Shown here: positions 31,779 to 43,660 of the stretch, in pieces
How positions within the stretch are numbered: position 1 is the first letter of the stretch
Layout of the letters: every line of letters starts with the position of its first letter
Source of the DNA: Pictodentalium vernedei
Lineage: Eukaryota; Mollusca; Scaphopoda; Dentaliida; Dentaliidae
DNA length: 64,000 nt
Assembly: GCA_031216915.1 (NCBI GenBank)
Contig: CM062294.1
Location: 395,613,217-395,677,216 of the forward strand
Direction: 5' to 3'
Notes under the pieces: model-generated
Told to the model about the DNA's origin: nothing
Databases searched by the model: none
Seen by the model: the letters and a program-made list of their open reading frames with translations, nothing else
Translations under genes and position numbers: made by a program

Positions 31779-33019
31779 GCAGCTCTTAAAGCAGCTACTG
31801 ACCCACAGACGATGGACAAACCGGATGAATCCACGTTCACCAACAAGGAAGAATCCTGGCTGTAGACCCTACACTTCGCTAATTAACGGCCCTTTTCAGG
31901 GCAACTCATAATATTAGAAACAGTGATGCCTATACATACTCACTGCCTTCATATTTACAAAAAACAAGCTCCCTCGAAGGAGCATAGAACAAACCATAAC
32001 CTATACGGGAGTTAAGTTCTCACCCGAACCGCTTAACCTGGCTCACCACCAAATGAGATCACCAATACTCATTCCTCTATATGCGTGTCACTATGTTAAG
32101 ACCGCACCCCTGCGCAACGCAGCAGGCTATATTTCCAATCCTGAGCCCTTAACCTCGGGCCAACCTAGGGTCCATCTACGGTGACCACATATCGATAGCC
32201 TAATCCCGTTTCCACACCACCTTTCAAAAACACGGGATATATGAGATTATACGCAACCGGGCGCCCCCTCCCCAAGTGGGGGTTCCAGCAGTGTAATACG
32301 ACGGTATTATGAACATGGCACTCCGTGATCAATCTTGACACGAACTGATGGTGCTCTCTTCAAATCCAGATCATATCACCAAGCAACAACACCCCCCCCC
32401 CCCCGGGGGGGGGGGGGGGGCTTATAGGGATGGGTTACCATGGCCCTCCCCATCTAGCACCTCTGTTAGATGACCGCACCGAAGCTTGAGGGCGAACCTA
32501 GTGGCTACTATGCCCCCCCCCCGACTATCGCATGGTGAAAATTAATTTGCACCATGGTGAAAATTAATTTTCACCATGGTGAAAAGTCATTTGCACCATG
32601 GTGAAAAGTAATTTGCACCATGGTGAAAAGTAATTTGCACCAAGGTGAAAATTTGAAAAAAAATAATAATGCATGTCAGGTATGGGCCGCCGTACATTTG
32701 CCCTAAGTGTACATTACATTCACCTTCCACGGACGGATGCACTTTTCTGGTTGTAGTTGACTCAACACTGCTGTCGATCGTCAGTTCACAAGTTGTGCCC
32801 GTGTCAAAATGAATTTGATTGGTCAATAGCTATTTCATTTAAACAACTTAGCTATCTCGTTTAAACGTCTCAGCTATCACGTTTAAACGACTTAGCTATC
32901 TCGTTTAAACGACTTAGCTATCTTGTTTAAACGACTTAGCTATCTTGTTTAAACGGCTTAGCTATCTCGTTTAAACAAGATAGTAGGAAAACATAGAGTG
33001 TCGCTTCCACGCCGCCGTA
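31670..33019. repeat. Right terminal inverted repeat of the 5.3-kb element
   Basis: Complement of the left arm, with about seven 22-bp units (32825-32985), about six CACCATGGTG units (32530-32650) and a C/G run near 32390-32420. Tandem copy numbers differ between the arms. Confidence 0.9.
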
Positions 33020-33356
33020 CTAAAGCATTTGCCACGATAAATCATGAAATACTATTAGGCGAACTGGAAAAGTATGGAATACGTGGTCTTACTAACAGAT
33101 GGTTTAGGAGCTACCTGTCCAACAGATCGCAGTATGTTATGTATGGGGAATGTAAATCAGACCTTGCCAACCAGTGCTGTGGTGTTCCACAGGATTCAAT
33201 TTTAGGACCGGTCCTCTTCCTTCTGAAAATCAACGATATTAGTAACTCAACGTCACTCAATATTTTATCATTTGCCGATGACACTACTGCACACTGTTCA
33301 GGCTCACATAATAATGCCATAACAACGTATTTTAATGATGAAATTAAAAAAATGAA
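33020..33356 (+). pseudogene. LINE-1 copy, middle of RT
   Basis: Continues the LINE RT after the 5.3-kb insertion: [36 protein letters not shown] and the catalytic ILSFADDTT, ending at EIKKM where a tandem-module element is inserted. Confidence 0.88.
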
Positions 33357-35321
33357 AGTGTCAATGACACTGTAGCTCAACTTGTCAAGACAAACACATG
33401 CACATGTATAGTATGTGACACAGCAATGACAAACATCTAGGTAATGACCTGATAACAAAGGTATATATAAAGTATTTTAACGGTCTGTACATAAATACTG
33501 ACCGTTGCCTGTAACAAATGTATAGGTAAAGTATTGTAAAGGTGGGTGACAGTCAGATGCTAAACTAGAAAAGAAAACTTTGAGTCCCAGAGTGGGTCTG
33601 ACTGAACCCCAAAATATTTGTTCTCATAGCACAGTGATAACAAATGTACCCCAAAACACACTCGTTCCTGTCCCAAGGTGAAAACAAAGGTACCCAAGAA
33701 GTTTTGTGAAGGTCAGTTCATAAATACGAGCTGTTTTGAACTTGTGACAAAAAACTGATTGGACCTAATTTTGGTACAAAATGGCCACTGGCAGCCATCT
33801 TGAATTTTGGACCGTACCCAGAAATACTCATTCTCGTCGCAAGGTGATAACTAAGGTACCCAAGAAGTTTTGTGAAGATCGGTTCATAAATACAGCCTCT
33901 ACCCTGAGCCGTATTGACATGTGTGCTCACATTGTGTAAGTAGCACTGAATAAATCAAAGTTCATCTAATTTGCATAATTTCAGCACGAAAAAAAACCCT
34001 TACAATATGTGATGTATTCCATGTTACTAAACATTCATACACAAATTTATTCAAATCAGAACTTTCATACAGAAGTTCTGTACAAAAGACTGACTGCACT
34101 AATTTTGGTACAAAATGGCTGCTGGTGGCCATCTTGAATTTCGGACCACACCCAAAAACAATCGCTCTCATCCCACGGTGATAAGAAAGGTACCCAAGAA
34201 GTTTCGTAAAGATCGGTTCATAAATACAGACTCTAGTCTGAGCCGTATTGACATGTGTACTTACTGTGTGTAAGTCGCACTGAAAAAATCAAAGTTCACC
34301 TAATTTGCATAATTTCTGCACGAGAAAAAAACCTGTATTATATGTGATGTATCCCATGGTACTAAACATTCACACAAAAAATTATTCAAATCAGCGCTAT
34401 CATATGGAAGTTCTGTGCAAAAATCTGATTGCACCTCATTTTGTACAAAATGGCTGCCATCGGCCATCTTGAATTTTGGACCGGACCCCAAAACACTCGT
34501 TCTCGTCCCACAGTGATACCAAAGGTACCCAAGAAGTTTCGTAAAGATCGGTTCATAAATACGACCTCTAGCCCGAGCCGTATTGGCATTTGCACTTACA
34601 GTGCTGAAAGTAACACCAAAAAACATCAAAATTAGTCTAATTTGCACAATTTACACACGAGAGAAAAATCCGTATTATATGTGATGTATCCCATGGTACT
34701 AAACATTCACACAAAAAATTATTCAAATCAGAGCTTTCATATGGAAGTTCTGTACAAAAAACAGATTTCTGCATTATCGGTACAAAATGGCGGCTGGCAG
34801 CCATCTTGAATTTCGGACCGCACCCAAAAACACTCGTTCTCGTCCTACGGTCATAACAAAGGTACTCAAGAAGTTTCGTAAAGATCGGTTCATAAATACG
34901 GCCTCTAGCCCGAGCCATAGCAGCTTGGCACTTACAGCTCTGAAAGTAACACTAAATAAATCAAAGTCAGTCTAATTTGCATAATTTACGCACGAGAAAA
35001 AAACCCGTATTATATGTGATGTATCCCATGGTACTAAACATTTATAATTTTTGCATCATCGGTACAAAATGGCCGCTGGCAGCCATCTTGAATTTCGGAC
35101 CACACCTAAAAACACTCGTTCCCGTCCCAGGGTCATAACAAAGGTACACAAGAAGTTTCGTAAAGATCGGTTCATAAATACGACCTCTAGCCCGAGCCAT
35201 AGCCAATTGTTGACGTACGGACAGACGGACAGACGGACAGACGGACGGACGACAGACGGACGACGGACGACGGGCCATGACAATAGCTCAAATTTGACTT
35301 CGTCAAAGTTGAGCTAAATAT
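33357..35321 (+). mobile_element. Tandem-module element A (Helitron/HINE or 'pearl'-like)
   Basis: Starts AGTGTCAATGACACTGTAGC and ends in a hairpin TAGCTCAAATTTGAC / GTCAAAGTTGAGCTA. In between are about five modules of roughly 335 bp containing AAGAAGTTTCGTAAAGATCG, then a GACGGA-type microsatellite (35217-35275). It splits the LINE RT, and the LINE reading suggests no target duplication. Confidence 0.75.
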
Positions 35322-36887
35322 ATGAATGGTGCTCCGCTAACAAGCTAATGTTGAATGCGACAAAAACAACGTACATTGTATTGAACCCTACTGAAAGAAG
35401 TAATAATACTGTTTGCCAAGAGCTAAAAATAAACAACCAAATAATAGACAAGGTTGGGACCACCGAAGCCGTAAAATCCCTAAAGTGTCTTGGAATAAAA
35501 ATTGATGAACATTTGACTTACTGGGCTCATATATCTCGATTATGTTCAAAAATAGAACTCGCGAATTATAGTCTTAACAAGGTCAAGAGAATTCTCCCCC
35601 TAGGGGCCACGAAAACACTATACTACGCCTCAATACACAGCCAGCTGTTATACGGAGTCCAGATATGGGATAGTTTCAGGATCACAAAGAAACTCTTGAT
35701 CATGCAAAAGCGATCACTACGCATAATTAATAACCGAAAATATAAAGCCCATACAGACCCCCTATTCAAGAAAGATAGATTACTTAAGGTTGATGATTTG
35801 TTTAAATTACATGCTTTGCTGTTCGTCTGGAAAAACGGTAGATTACCGGCCTCCTTTAATGACATATTTAGGGTAGTAGACAATCAATCTGGTAGGAGTA
35901 CCAGACTATTTGGCCTCCTACATATAGAGAAAACTCGCACAAAATCTCTTGATAAACTCACTCTATATACATTTCCGAAACTTTGGATCCCTCTCGACGA
36001 CGCAACTCGTTATATAAGTCACAGAAACGAGTTTAAGAATAACTTGACATCCAACTTTTCTTCATCGTATTCCACTTTTGTCAATTGTGACAATCCCTAC
36101 TGCCCTGACTGCACTTAGTAAACTTGTGATCTACAATAACCCTAACAGGTGTTTCATAACGCAATACACGTACTCTAATTTCATTTGGAACCCTCGTCTT
36201 GGTTAAACTTGCTGCTCATCCCCATAACTACGCCAAAAAATACATTCAACACCCCAATAAGAATCTGTTGCCAGTAATATAGAAGAGCACTTGTTGAGCG
36301 CTGGGGGTGATGCATTTCATTATTCTCTGTGGGCCAACTCCATGGAGAGAAATGAGGTGCATCACTGCTGGCGCTCAGTAGGTGATCCAAGCACAATAAA
36401 GATGCGAGACATGTCTGTAGGCGCTTTCGTACAGCACCTAAAACATGTTGCCCTCTGGATGCGCTGTCCGACATTGACGCTCAATTCACATAGATTTATT
36501 TCTTTAACGTTATCCGAACGACACCGAGTGCTTGATGGGACCTGGCACTGGACAATGGAGTGGCCACCAAGAGCGGCTAGTTTTGTACCAATGTACCAAT
36601 CTCTAACCACCGATCTCCTGCTGGCTTTTGTGCCGGAAAACATCCTGTAAATAAATCTTAGCAACGAAAACAAATTGAGCCCGAGTTCCAACTTAGCGTC
36701 ATATACTTTTTCCCCTAACCATTTGGTCAAAGTCCGTTTGCAACTACACTTGCATCCAGGGGGTGACAGGTAGACAGCGAATCTGGCTATGCCACCCCCT
36801 ACAGTATACTATTTACTAAACTTGTGAAATATATGCATTTGTAACCATTATTTATGTATACTGTGAATAAACTATTTGAATCTAAAC
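35322..36887 (+). pseudogene. LINE-1 copy, RT C-terminus and 3' UTR
   Basis: 35348-36118 encodes KLMLNATKTTYIVLNP, LKCLGIKIDEHLTYWAHI, a thumb region and the C-terminal CDNPYCPDC just before the stop at 36116-36118. The 3' UTR has a conserved hairpin GGGGGTGACAGGTAGACAG...TATGCCACCCCC near 36757-36800 that is shared with the second LINE (46060-46105). About 400 bp of extra sequence (about 36185-36655, with an inverted repeat at 36293-36379) seems inserted in the 3' UTR. Confidence 0.85.
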
Positions 36888-38663
36888 CTCTTAAAAGTAA
36901 AATATAGAAACTGACATAAACACCAAGTTAAATATGAAATTCAGAGCAAAACAGAAAACTAATCGTAAGTAAAAAATAAATAAAAAAGTTAAGAGAACGG
37001 TTTAAAACAGATAGGGTGAGGGTTAAATAGTGGTAGGTGATAATAAGCACCATATAGAAGCAATATAAAGGCCATGAGCTATAAAAGGCCATGAGCTGAA
37101 AAGGGATTCGGCAGATACCCTGAATAGAAACGTTAACACACTGAAAATGTCTAAGTGTGAGCTAAACAGAAAACTCAACGTTCAAAAGTTGAAGAGAAAT
37201 TTGAATTTAAATTCAGTGGACAAGGGTGAAACCATGCTACAATAATAATGAAGAACATATATGAGGAATATAAGCACCATGGAATGAGAAGGAACACAGC
37301 AGGTGACCTAAACACTATGTTAAACATGAAATTCTGAGCTAAACAGAAAAGTAAATAAAACTAAAAAATGTTACGAAAAAGGTTTAAACTGCACTGGTTG
37401 AGAATTAAATAATGGTAGAATGATAACACGCACCATGTGGAAGCAATATAAAGGCCACGGAATGAAAAGGGTGTCGGCAGCTGACCTAAACAAAAAAATT
37501 AACACACTGAAACTGTCTAAGTGTGAGGTAAACAGGAAACTTAACATTAAAAATGGGATAAAAAATTTGAAGAAATTCACTGGACAAGGGTTAAATGATG
37601 CTAGAATGATAATGAAGAACATGCATGACGGAATATAAGAACCGTGAGAAGAGAAGGTAAACAGCAGCTGACCTAAACACTAACTTCAACATGAAATTCT
37701 GAGGTAAACAGAAAAGTAATCAAACGTAACTAAAAATGGTAAGAAAAAGGTTTGAAACACACTGGACGAGGGTTAAATAATGGTAGAATGATAATAAGCA
37801 CAATGTGGAAGCACAATAAAGGCCATGGGATGAAAAGGGTGTCGACCGCTGACCAAAACAGAAACTGTAACACACTGAAATGTGTACGTGTGAGGTAAAA
37901 AGAAGAGTTAACGTTCGAAATTAGATGAACAATTTAAAAAATAAATCCTTGGAGAAGTGTTAAATCATGGAACAACGATACTGAGGAACATGTATGATGA
38001 ATATAAGTACCAGGGGAAGAGAAGGAGTACAGCAGCTGGCCTAAATACTAAGTTAAACATGAAATTCTGAGCTAAACAGAAAAGTAAACGTAACTAAATA
38101 ATGTTGGGGGAAACCTTTAAAACACACTGGGTGAGGGATAAGTAGTGGTAGAATGATAATAAGCACCACATGGAAGCATTATAAAGGCCATGGGATGAAA
38201 AGGCTGACAGCAGTCGATGTAAAGAAAAAATTTAACCCACTGAAAATGTCGAAGTGTGGGCTAAACAGAAAACTAAATTATCAAACTTGGAAGATAAAAT
38301 TTAAGAAATTCACTGGACAAGGGTTAAACCATGGTAGAATGATAATGAAGAAGATGTATGACGAATATAAGCACCATAGGAAGAGAAGGAACACAGCAGG
38401 TGAGCTAAACACTTAGTTAAACATGAAATTCTGAGCTAAACATAAAACTGAACGCAACTAAAAACGTCAAGAAAAATGTTTTAAATGCAGAGTATGAGGG
38501 TTTAAATCATAGTAGAATGATAATAATCATCATATAGCATCATTATAAAGCCCATGATATGGAAATAGGGCGAGTAAGTGCCCTAAACAGAAACTTTAAC
38601 ATTATTGGACACGTACGCTGACGCCGACGCCAACGCTGACCGACTAAAGCTGGTGAGCTAAAA
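36888..38663 (+). mobile_element. Tandem-module element F, about 365-bp modules
   Basis: Five modules begin near 37045, 37428, 37797, 38162 and 38527 (AAGCACCATATAGAAGC-like). Each consists of two diverged half units. The array ends in GACGCCGACGCCAACG and then a short hairpin ending TGGTGAGCTAAAA, as in elements A, C and D. Confidence 0.75.
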
Positions 38664-39399
38664 ACAATAATTGTTTAACTAAACACTGAATTAATACGAA
38701 TCCAAAACGTTATTGAACAGACAACAACGTCAAGAGGAAAAACTAATCAACAACAGACACAACAAGGGCCTCAAAGTCAGAAAACGATCAACAACCACCT
38801 TGTGCAAAGCTAGATCTTCATTTGAAGAAAAAACAATGCATCTGGTAGAAGATGCAAGGATACGAAAAGTCCTGAACAGTAACGAACAGGACGTAAACAT
38901 AGGGGATATCTAATCCGTTTTTACAAGTTAAAACTCCCAAGAATTTAACACACAATTCGTCAATAAACAAGCCGAAAGGGCTTGGGGGCATAACAGGAGG
39001 GCTCAGGAGAGGAAGGGAGGTTATACTAACAAAACAACAGTGGAGTCATATTATAATGACGACATTCAGAAACATATCCCGAAATTGGGGAACATGAATA
39101 ATTTTACACAAAAATTGTCAAGTTACAGCCCTGAACATCCGAAACCACCGTTATTCACTTCCAGCATCTTGCTACACTGTTGATTCCATGAAAACCATCA
39201 TTGATTTGGTGTCTTCAAAAATGAGAATTTATTGCACAGATGTCAGTGCGCATCTAAAAGTATGGAGGTCCAGACAGGACTTTTAATTGTCGGTATTGTA
39301 TGCAAATTTTGGGAATTGGGGGTTCAAAATTTGTGTTTGGGCTTTAATAATATTGAGGTTGCACCAGATAAGTCTGGGCATTGGTTTTAGTATAAAAAT
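38664..39399. other. Intronic spacer
   Basis: Only a 66-residue basic ORF at 38713-38913 with no known domain. No other feature seen. Confidence 0.3.
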
Positions 39400-40150
39400 A
39401 CTAATTTTTTGGTTGAAGTAACTTTGATATGCCAAAACAAATCTGACCCGTGAGTGGTGGGAATTTACCCTTCTGGTACTGTTAATTGTTTTGTTTGGGT
39501 TTTTTTAAACATTAGAAAATGAATTGATAAGAATCTTCATAATCCACACACCTCACTGACTTACCCTTTACCTAACAAATTAACTGCAACTGCACCCATA
39601 ATTCAGGAATTTAACAAGTAAAAATGTTTTTTTTAATTATTTATACAAACCATATCATGTGATCTATGATCGGAACAAGATTGTTCCCCAAGGGTCGCAT
39701 GATTTGATTTGCTTGAAGATTGTGCAAGTTTGAAAAATTAAAATTTCCAGTTTTGATGCTGCGGGTGAGTAAATGTTGAAGTAGCAAAATACAAATGTGC
39801 TGTATTGCATTTTTGTGATCAGAGTACTGCAACTGTAAATTATTTCAGCAAGTCAAAATTTGTTATTTTAAATTTGTTTTATAATCATGAAATATTGAAT
39901 GGACATGGCTATAATCCAATAATTTTAATAGATCTAATCTGTAAATAAACAGTTATTTAGCTAACTATGACATGGCTGGAACAAATGAGTATAAATGCAT
40001 GGTACAAGGTAGTTCTAAGCACGTGTTCAAGTCTACAAATACTGTATGAATCAAAGTAAGTTGTAGCATAACCACAATAAACAAAGTAGCTCACTGCCAT
40101 TACACCAATAAAACAGGAACCTTGCATCATTTTCTGGAAAGCTCTCGGTG
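39400..40150 (+). repeat. Left arm of a large inverted duplication
   Basis: From CTAATTTTTTGGTTGAAGT to GCATCATTTTCTGGAAAGCT the sequence matches the complement of 41115-41725, with indels. It holds a decayed TTAA-type MITE (39561-39778). Confidence 0.75.
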
Positions 40151-40170
40151 AGAGCTTACCAGAAAATGAT
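40126..40170. repeat. Hairpin of a fold-back element
   Basis: ATCATTTTCTGGAAAGCTC and GAGAGCTTACCAGAAAATGAT face each other; weaker pairing extends outwards to about 40045-40280. The core resembles the fold-back at 53694. Confidence 0.7.
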
Positions 40171-40280
40171 TTAAGGTTCTTTTGTTATCGGTGTAGTTGG
40201 AGATGAATAGTTTATAGTGGTTATTCTACAACCTCTTTCGACCTGTACTTGCAGTACTGTACTGTAAGTCACGGTTCGCT

Positions 40281-41114
40281 GGCTGAAATTTTGCTTATGC
40301 AACACAACGCACAACCACTGACCATACCTGACAGCCAGTAAAACGTGTGACTCAAAAAGCAAATCTGCAGTTTAAGTATCACTCAGTTGTTAGTTACCCG
40401 ATGGTTCATAAACTGCAGATTACCTTGTTACGTGCTCAACTTTCTACACGACTAGCAAGACTATGTTGGAAATATATGTATATCCACCCACATAGAAGAC
40501 AACTACAAAATGATACTGTAATACAGTATCCATGTATGCACATTTTGTCCATGGATCCAGGTCCGGGGAGGTACAGGGGTACTAACCCTGGAGCCCGGAA
40601 CGTTGTTGGTGAGCCGGGTTTGGCCCTGGAGTGAATGACTCTTCATTAGGCCGGCCAACCCCACCACCAAGTCAAAACATGTCCTGAACGACTGTATTTA
40701 AATTCTTTTAATTTGGTACGTGCTTTCAAAGAACACACCAAAACAAAAAAATAAAATAAGGCTTCCAGGCCATGTGTGGACTAGTCCCCTCCCCCCTTAA
40801 GATTCTGACTCATGTGATAACAATTAAGATGGCGAATAGTTAAAAATGGCGAATCGGCAACTGGCTTATTGGAGGCCATACAAATCAGATAAAAGATTAT
40901 TATTCTCATATTCGAGGTTTGAACAAAGATTTTCTTACGTTTTACACCCGTTACAAAAGTGATAATTTGAATGCCATTGCTTTAGTCTGGTAATTTTTCT
41001 CACGGTTGCCCAGTAAACCCGCTGCCCATTCGCCATGTTTAACGTTAATGATATCCACGGTCAGAGGTCGCTTCGGGTAAACACTTCGATCAGCCTATCT
41101 ATCAAGACTGTCGT
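40281..41114. other. Spacer between the inverted arms
   Basis: Contains a weak inverted pair around GCAAATCTGCAGTTTA (40360 and 40413). No gene is recognised. Confidence 0.35.
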
Positions 41115-41725
41115 ACACGCAGAGAGCTTTACAGAAAATGATGTCAGGTTATTGTGTTATTGGTGTAATGGCCATGGGGTACTTTGTTTACTGCGGTTAT
41201 GCAACAACTTATTTTGATTCATACAGTATTTGTAGACTTGAACATACTCTTCTACTTTGTACCATGCATTTATTCTCATATGAAGTCTTTTTTCTGACAT
41301 TCCCTACTTAATTAAACATATAATTGTACATTTAGAGATTAGTTCTATAACAAATTATTGGACAGTTTGAAAAATTTAAATTGAAATTTCCAGTTGTAAA
41401 ACTTACACAAACAGCTTCAAGCAAATCGAATCATGTGGCCCTCGGGGGAACACTCTTGTTCCGATCATAGATCACATGCTGTGGTTTGTATAAAAGTTTT
41501 TAAAAAACATTTTTACCTGCTAAATTCATGACTTAAGTGTGCAGTCAATCTCTTAGCAGAACGGTTAGGCAAAGAGGTGAGCGATTTGTGGAGATTGTCA
41601 TCAATCCATTTTCCAATGTTCGAAAAACAAAACAATTAACACTACCAGAATTGTAATTCCCACCGCTCATGGGTAAGATTTTTTGGGGTATACCAAAGCC
41701 ACTTCAACCAAAAAATTAGTTTCCC
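41115..41725 (-). repeat. Right arm of the large inverted duplication
   Basis: Complement of 39400-40150, including the decayed MITE (41385-41583, with ATCTATGATCGGAACAAG on the minus strand). Confidence 0.75.
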
Positions 41726-41797
41726 TGAAGTACTATCCTTTTGTGGACATTATAAATTACATTTTGAATTTCTGTACATTGGAAAATTTACTGCAAT

Positions 41798-42328
41798 CAG
41801 GCCTGGCAATCTTGAAAATCAAGGAGTGCAAAATAATTGCCCTCCTCAGATTGCTTGGGAGTGCAATTGCACCTGAAAGTTTCAATGAAAAAACTTTTAT
41901 GCTTTTTTGGTTATATTTACTTCAAGATATTAATATTGTGAATGAAAAATAGTACTACATACAGCTACATAGTGGAAAAATTGGCACTCACATGTTCTCA
42001 TTATTCAAAATGTTGCATTCAATTCTTATGTGACTGTCTTCTACACTCAAAATGTTTCGAAATGCGACACAGAATGGGTCATGAATTATTGCGATTCAAT
42101 GTAATATTGGCAAATCGTCCCCTGAGTTCCAGTGTGTTCTCTGTGCCAGTAGACACAGAGAACACTTTGGAACTCAGGGGATGAAATGATAATAGATTTT
42201 AAAGGCAGTCCCAAACAGGTCTGGCATTCCGGAAAATCAAGGGGTGCAAACAATTGCCCTCCTCAATTTTCTTCTAGGCGTGCGATAGGCGTGCAGCACT
42301 CACGCACTCCTAAAGAATGCCAGGCCTG
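41798..42328. mobile_element. MITE with CAGGCCTGGCA inverted ends
   Basis: Ends CAGGCCTGGCAATC and GAATGCCAGGCCTG. The first 180 bp match 63821-64000. A second, shorter start (AGGTCTGGCATTCC, 42213) suggests a nested or duplicated copy, and a 68-bp palindrome is inserted at 42116. Confidence 0.7.
42116..42183. mobile_element. 68-bp palindromic mini-element, copy 3
   Basis: CGTCCCCTGAGTTCCAGTGT with a complementary arm ending CTCAGGGGATG, flanked by AAAT on both sides (42112-42115, 42184-42187). Confidence 0.85.
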
Positions 42329-42673
42329 TGTAATAGGAATTTAAATGCAACTAACTCTTTTAAGTTCTTTGTATAAATCCACAGGGATGTGGCGACAAGG
42401 GGGGGGGGGGGGGGGGGGGTCGCCCCCAGCTAGGAATATTTTTTTCAAAAGTTGGAGGTCAAAAATCAAATAGTTGGAAATTCAATAAATTAACATTGTT
42501 CATGAAAAATATTAAAATTTCAACTAATGATGAGAAATATTGATCTTTTATTTCCAACTGGAAACTTGAGTTTCAAATTTCCTACTCTAAAATTGATATG
42601 GCCTCAAAATTTCGACTCTGACATCAATCTGGTAAGTTTCTGACCCAGACATATATATATATATATATATATA
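42329..42673. other. Spacer with G run and (TA)n
   Basis: A G run of about 20 at 42399-42419 and a TA microsatellite at 42650-42673. Otherwise unassigned. Confidence 0.5.
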
Positions 42674-42880
42674 GGATGAAAAACTCTGACGCCGATGAGG
42701 ATCGAAGCACTGCCTTAATGAGAGTACATTTCTGTTGCACCAATCGCCTAGCGAAACTGGAGAGCGCTAGATACCACTCGCTACCGACAAGCCCCAAAAA
42801 GGCAACCTAGCAGGTCGAGCGTCCATGGAACTGGCACAGTCCACACGAAATTACTCGGTATCCCCCAGAATTAGTTGTTT
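42674..42880 (-). repeat. Diverged copy of the tRNA-like inverted-end element
   Basis: Shares CTCTGACGCCGATG, GCAACCTAGCAGGTCGAGCG-like and TGGAACTGGCACAGTCCAC segments with 42983-43228 in the same order, but has only one end. Confidence 0.65.
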
Positions 42881-42982
42881 ACAATGAATTATACCATGTA
42901 ATGCAGATGAAATCAGTCAGAATCAATCTCTTTTTCAAAATTCCTGTTTATGGTACAGAATACAGAATTCCGCACTTCTGTT

Positions 42983-43228
42983 ATGCATTTTTTTAGGAAG
43001 AAAGACTCTGACGCCGATGGGGATCGAACCACTGCCTTGGTGAGTGTACATTTCGCCAAGCGAAACTGGACCAGCTCCATAGACCACTCGGCTGCCGACA
43101 ATCCCCCAAAAAGGCATGCTAGCAGGTCGAGCGTGCATGGAACTGGCACAGTCCACACGAAATTACTCTCATCAAGGCAGTGGTTCGATCCCCATCGGCA
43201 TCAGAGTCTTTCATCCTAAAAAATGCAT
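42983..43228. mobile_element. 246-bp element whose 64-bp inverted ends carry a tRNA-like B box
   Basis: Ends ATGCATTTTTTTAGGA... and complement. Each arm has GGTTCGATCCCCATCGGC (tRNA B-box type) on one strand. Between them the minus strand has GGCAGCCGAGTGGTCTATGG, like the A box of Leu/Ser tRNAs. Confidence 0.7.
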
Positions 43229-43371
43229 CTTCAGTCAACCTTCTTAAAGCAGAAACGTAGTGATAGTGCGTGGTTTTCCCAGAATTACTGTATAGAAATA
43301 CTCTCAGTCATGGTTTCACTGAAGGAACGAAAACAGACATAACCACCATTTCCAATACTGAGTTTTTATAT

Positions 43372-43660
43372 ATGCTTACTATATAACAGTTATTTATTAC
43401 ATGCTGCAGCTATAGGTATAATGTGAACAATGTAAGGGGACTTTATCCTGAATAATGTTTCTGACAGGGCCACTACAAGTATAGCAGGTTGGATAAGTGA
43501 ACAAGTGATGTTGAACGCCCTTAGGTTAACCAGTAAAGTGTACAGTGTGATAATCAAAAGAAATTATGTAAGGCAGTTCTTTAATGAATCAACTAGAATG
43601 TGCAAACATAAAAAAAATTAACAATTACGGAGTGAAAATAACAGTAACAGGCAAAACAAG
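43372..43660 (+). repeat. Repeat R, left part (interrupted by LINE-2)
   Basis: Matches the complement of 59695-59420: TAGGTATAATG, GTTTCTGACAGGGC and TTAGGTTAACCAGTAAAGTG occur in the same order. It continues at 46205-46615. Confidence 0.75.

Larger units (their letters stand above)
27718..33019 (+). mobile_element. 5.3-kb element with 1.37-kb terminal inverted repeats and a PLE-type RT
   Basis: Ends are TACGGCGGCGTGG... and its exact complement, flanked by CTAAAG on both sides (27712-27717, 33020-33025). Arms extend to about 29102 and from about 31670. Each arm carries, from the tip inwards, tandem units with GTTTAAAC and GATAGCTAAG, tandem units with CACCATGGTG, and unique sequence. The interior (29160-31050) encodes a Penelope-like RT, and 31347-31778 a second ORF whose 3' end lies in the right arm. 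The LINE coding sequence is continuous on both sides, so this is a clean insertion. The structure would also fit a PLE with an inverted partial copy attached at its 5' end. Confidence 0.88.

Noticed and set aside
32340-32370. Hammerhead ribozyme core (CTGATGG...) expected in Penelope-like elements
   Set aside because: The conserved CTGANGA...GAAA core is not complete and no pairing cleavage-site strand was found by eye. Other PLE stretches gave no better candidate.
33352-35326. 5-bp target duplication ATGAA around tandem-module element A
   Set aside because: Element B also has ATGAA before the same start but not after its end, and the LINE reading fits better without a duplication.
36291-36650. 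119-residue ORF as a host gene
   Set aside because: No domain recognised, it overlaps an inverted repeat and lies in the LINE 3' UTR; chance ORF is more likely.
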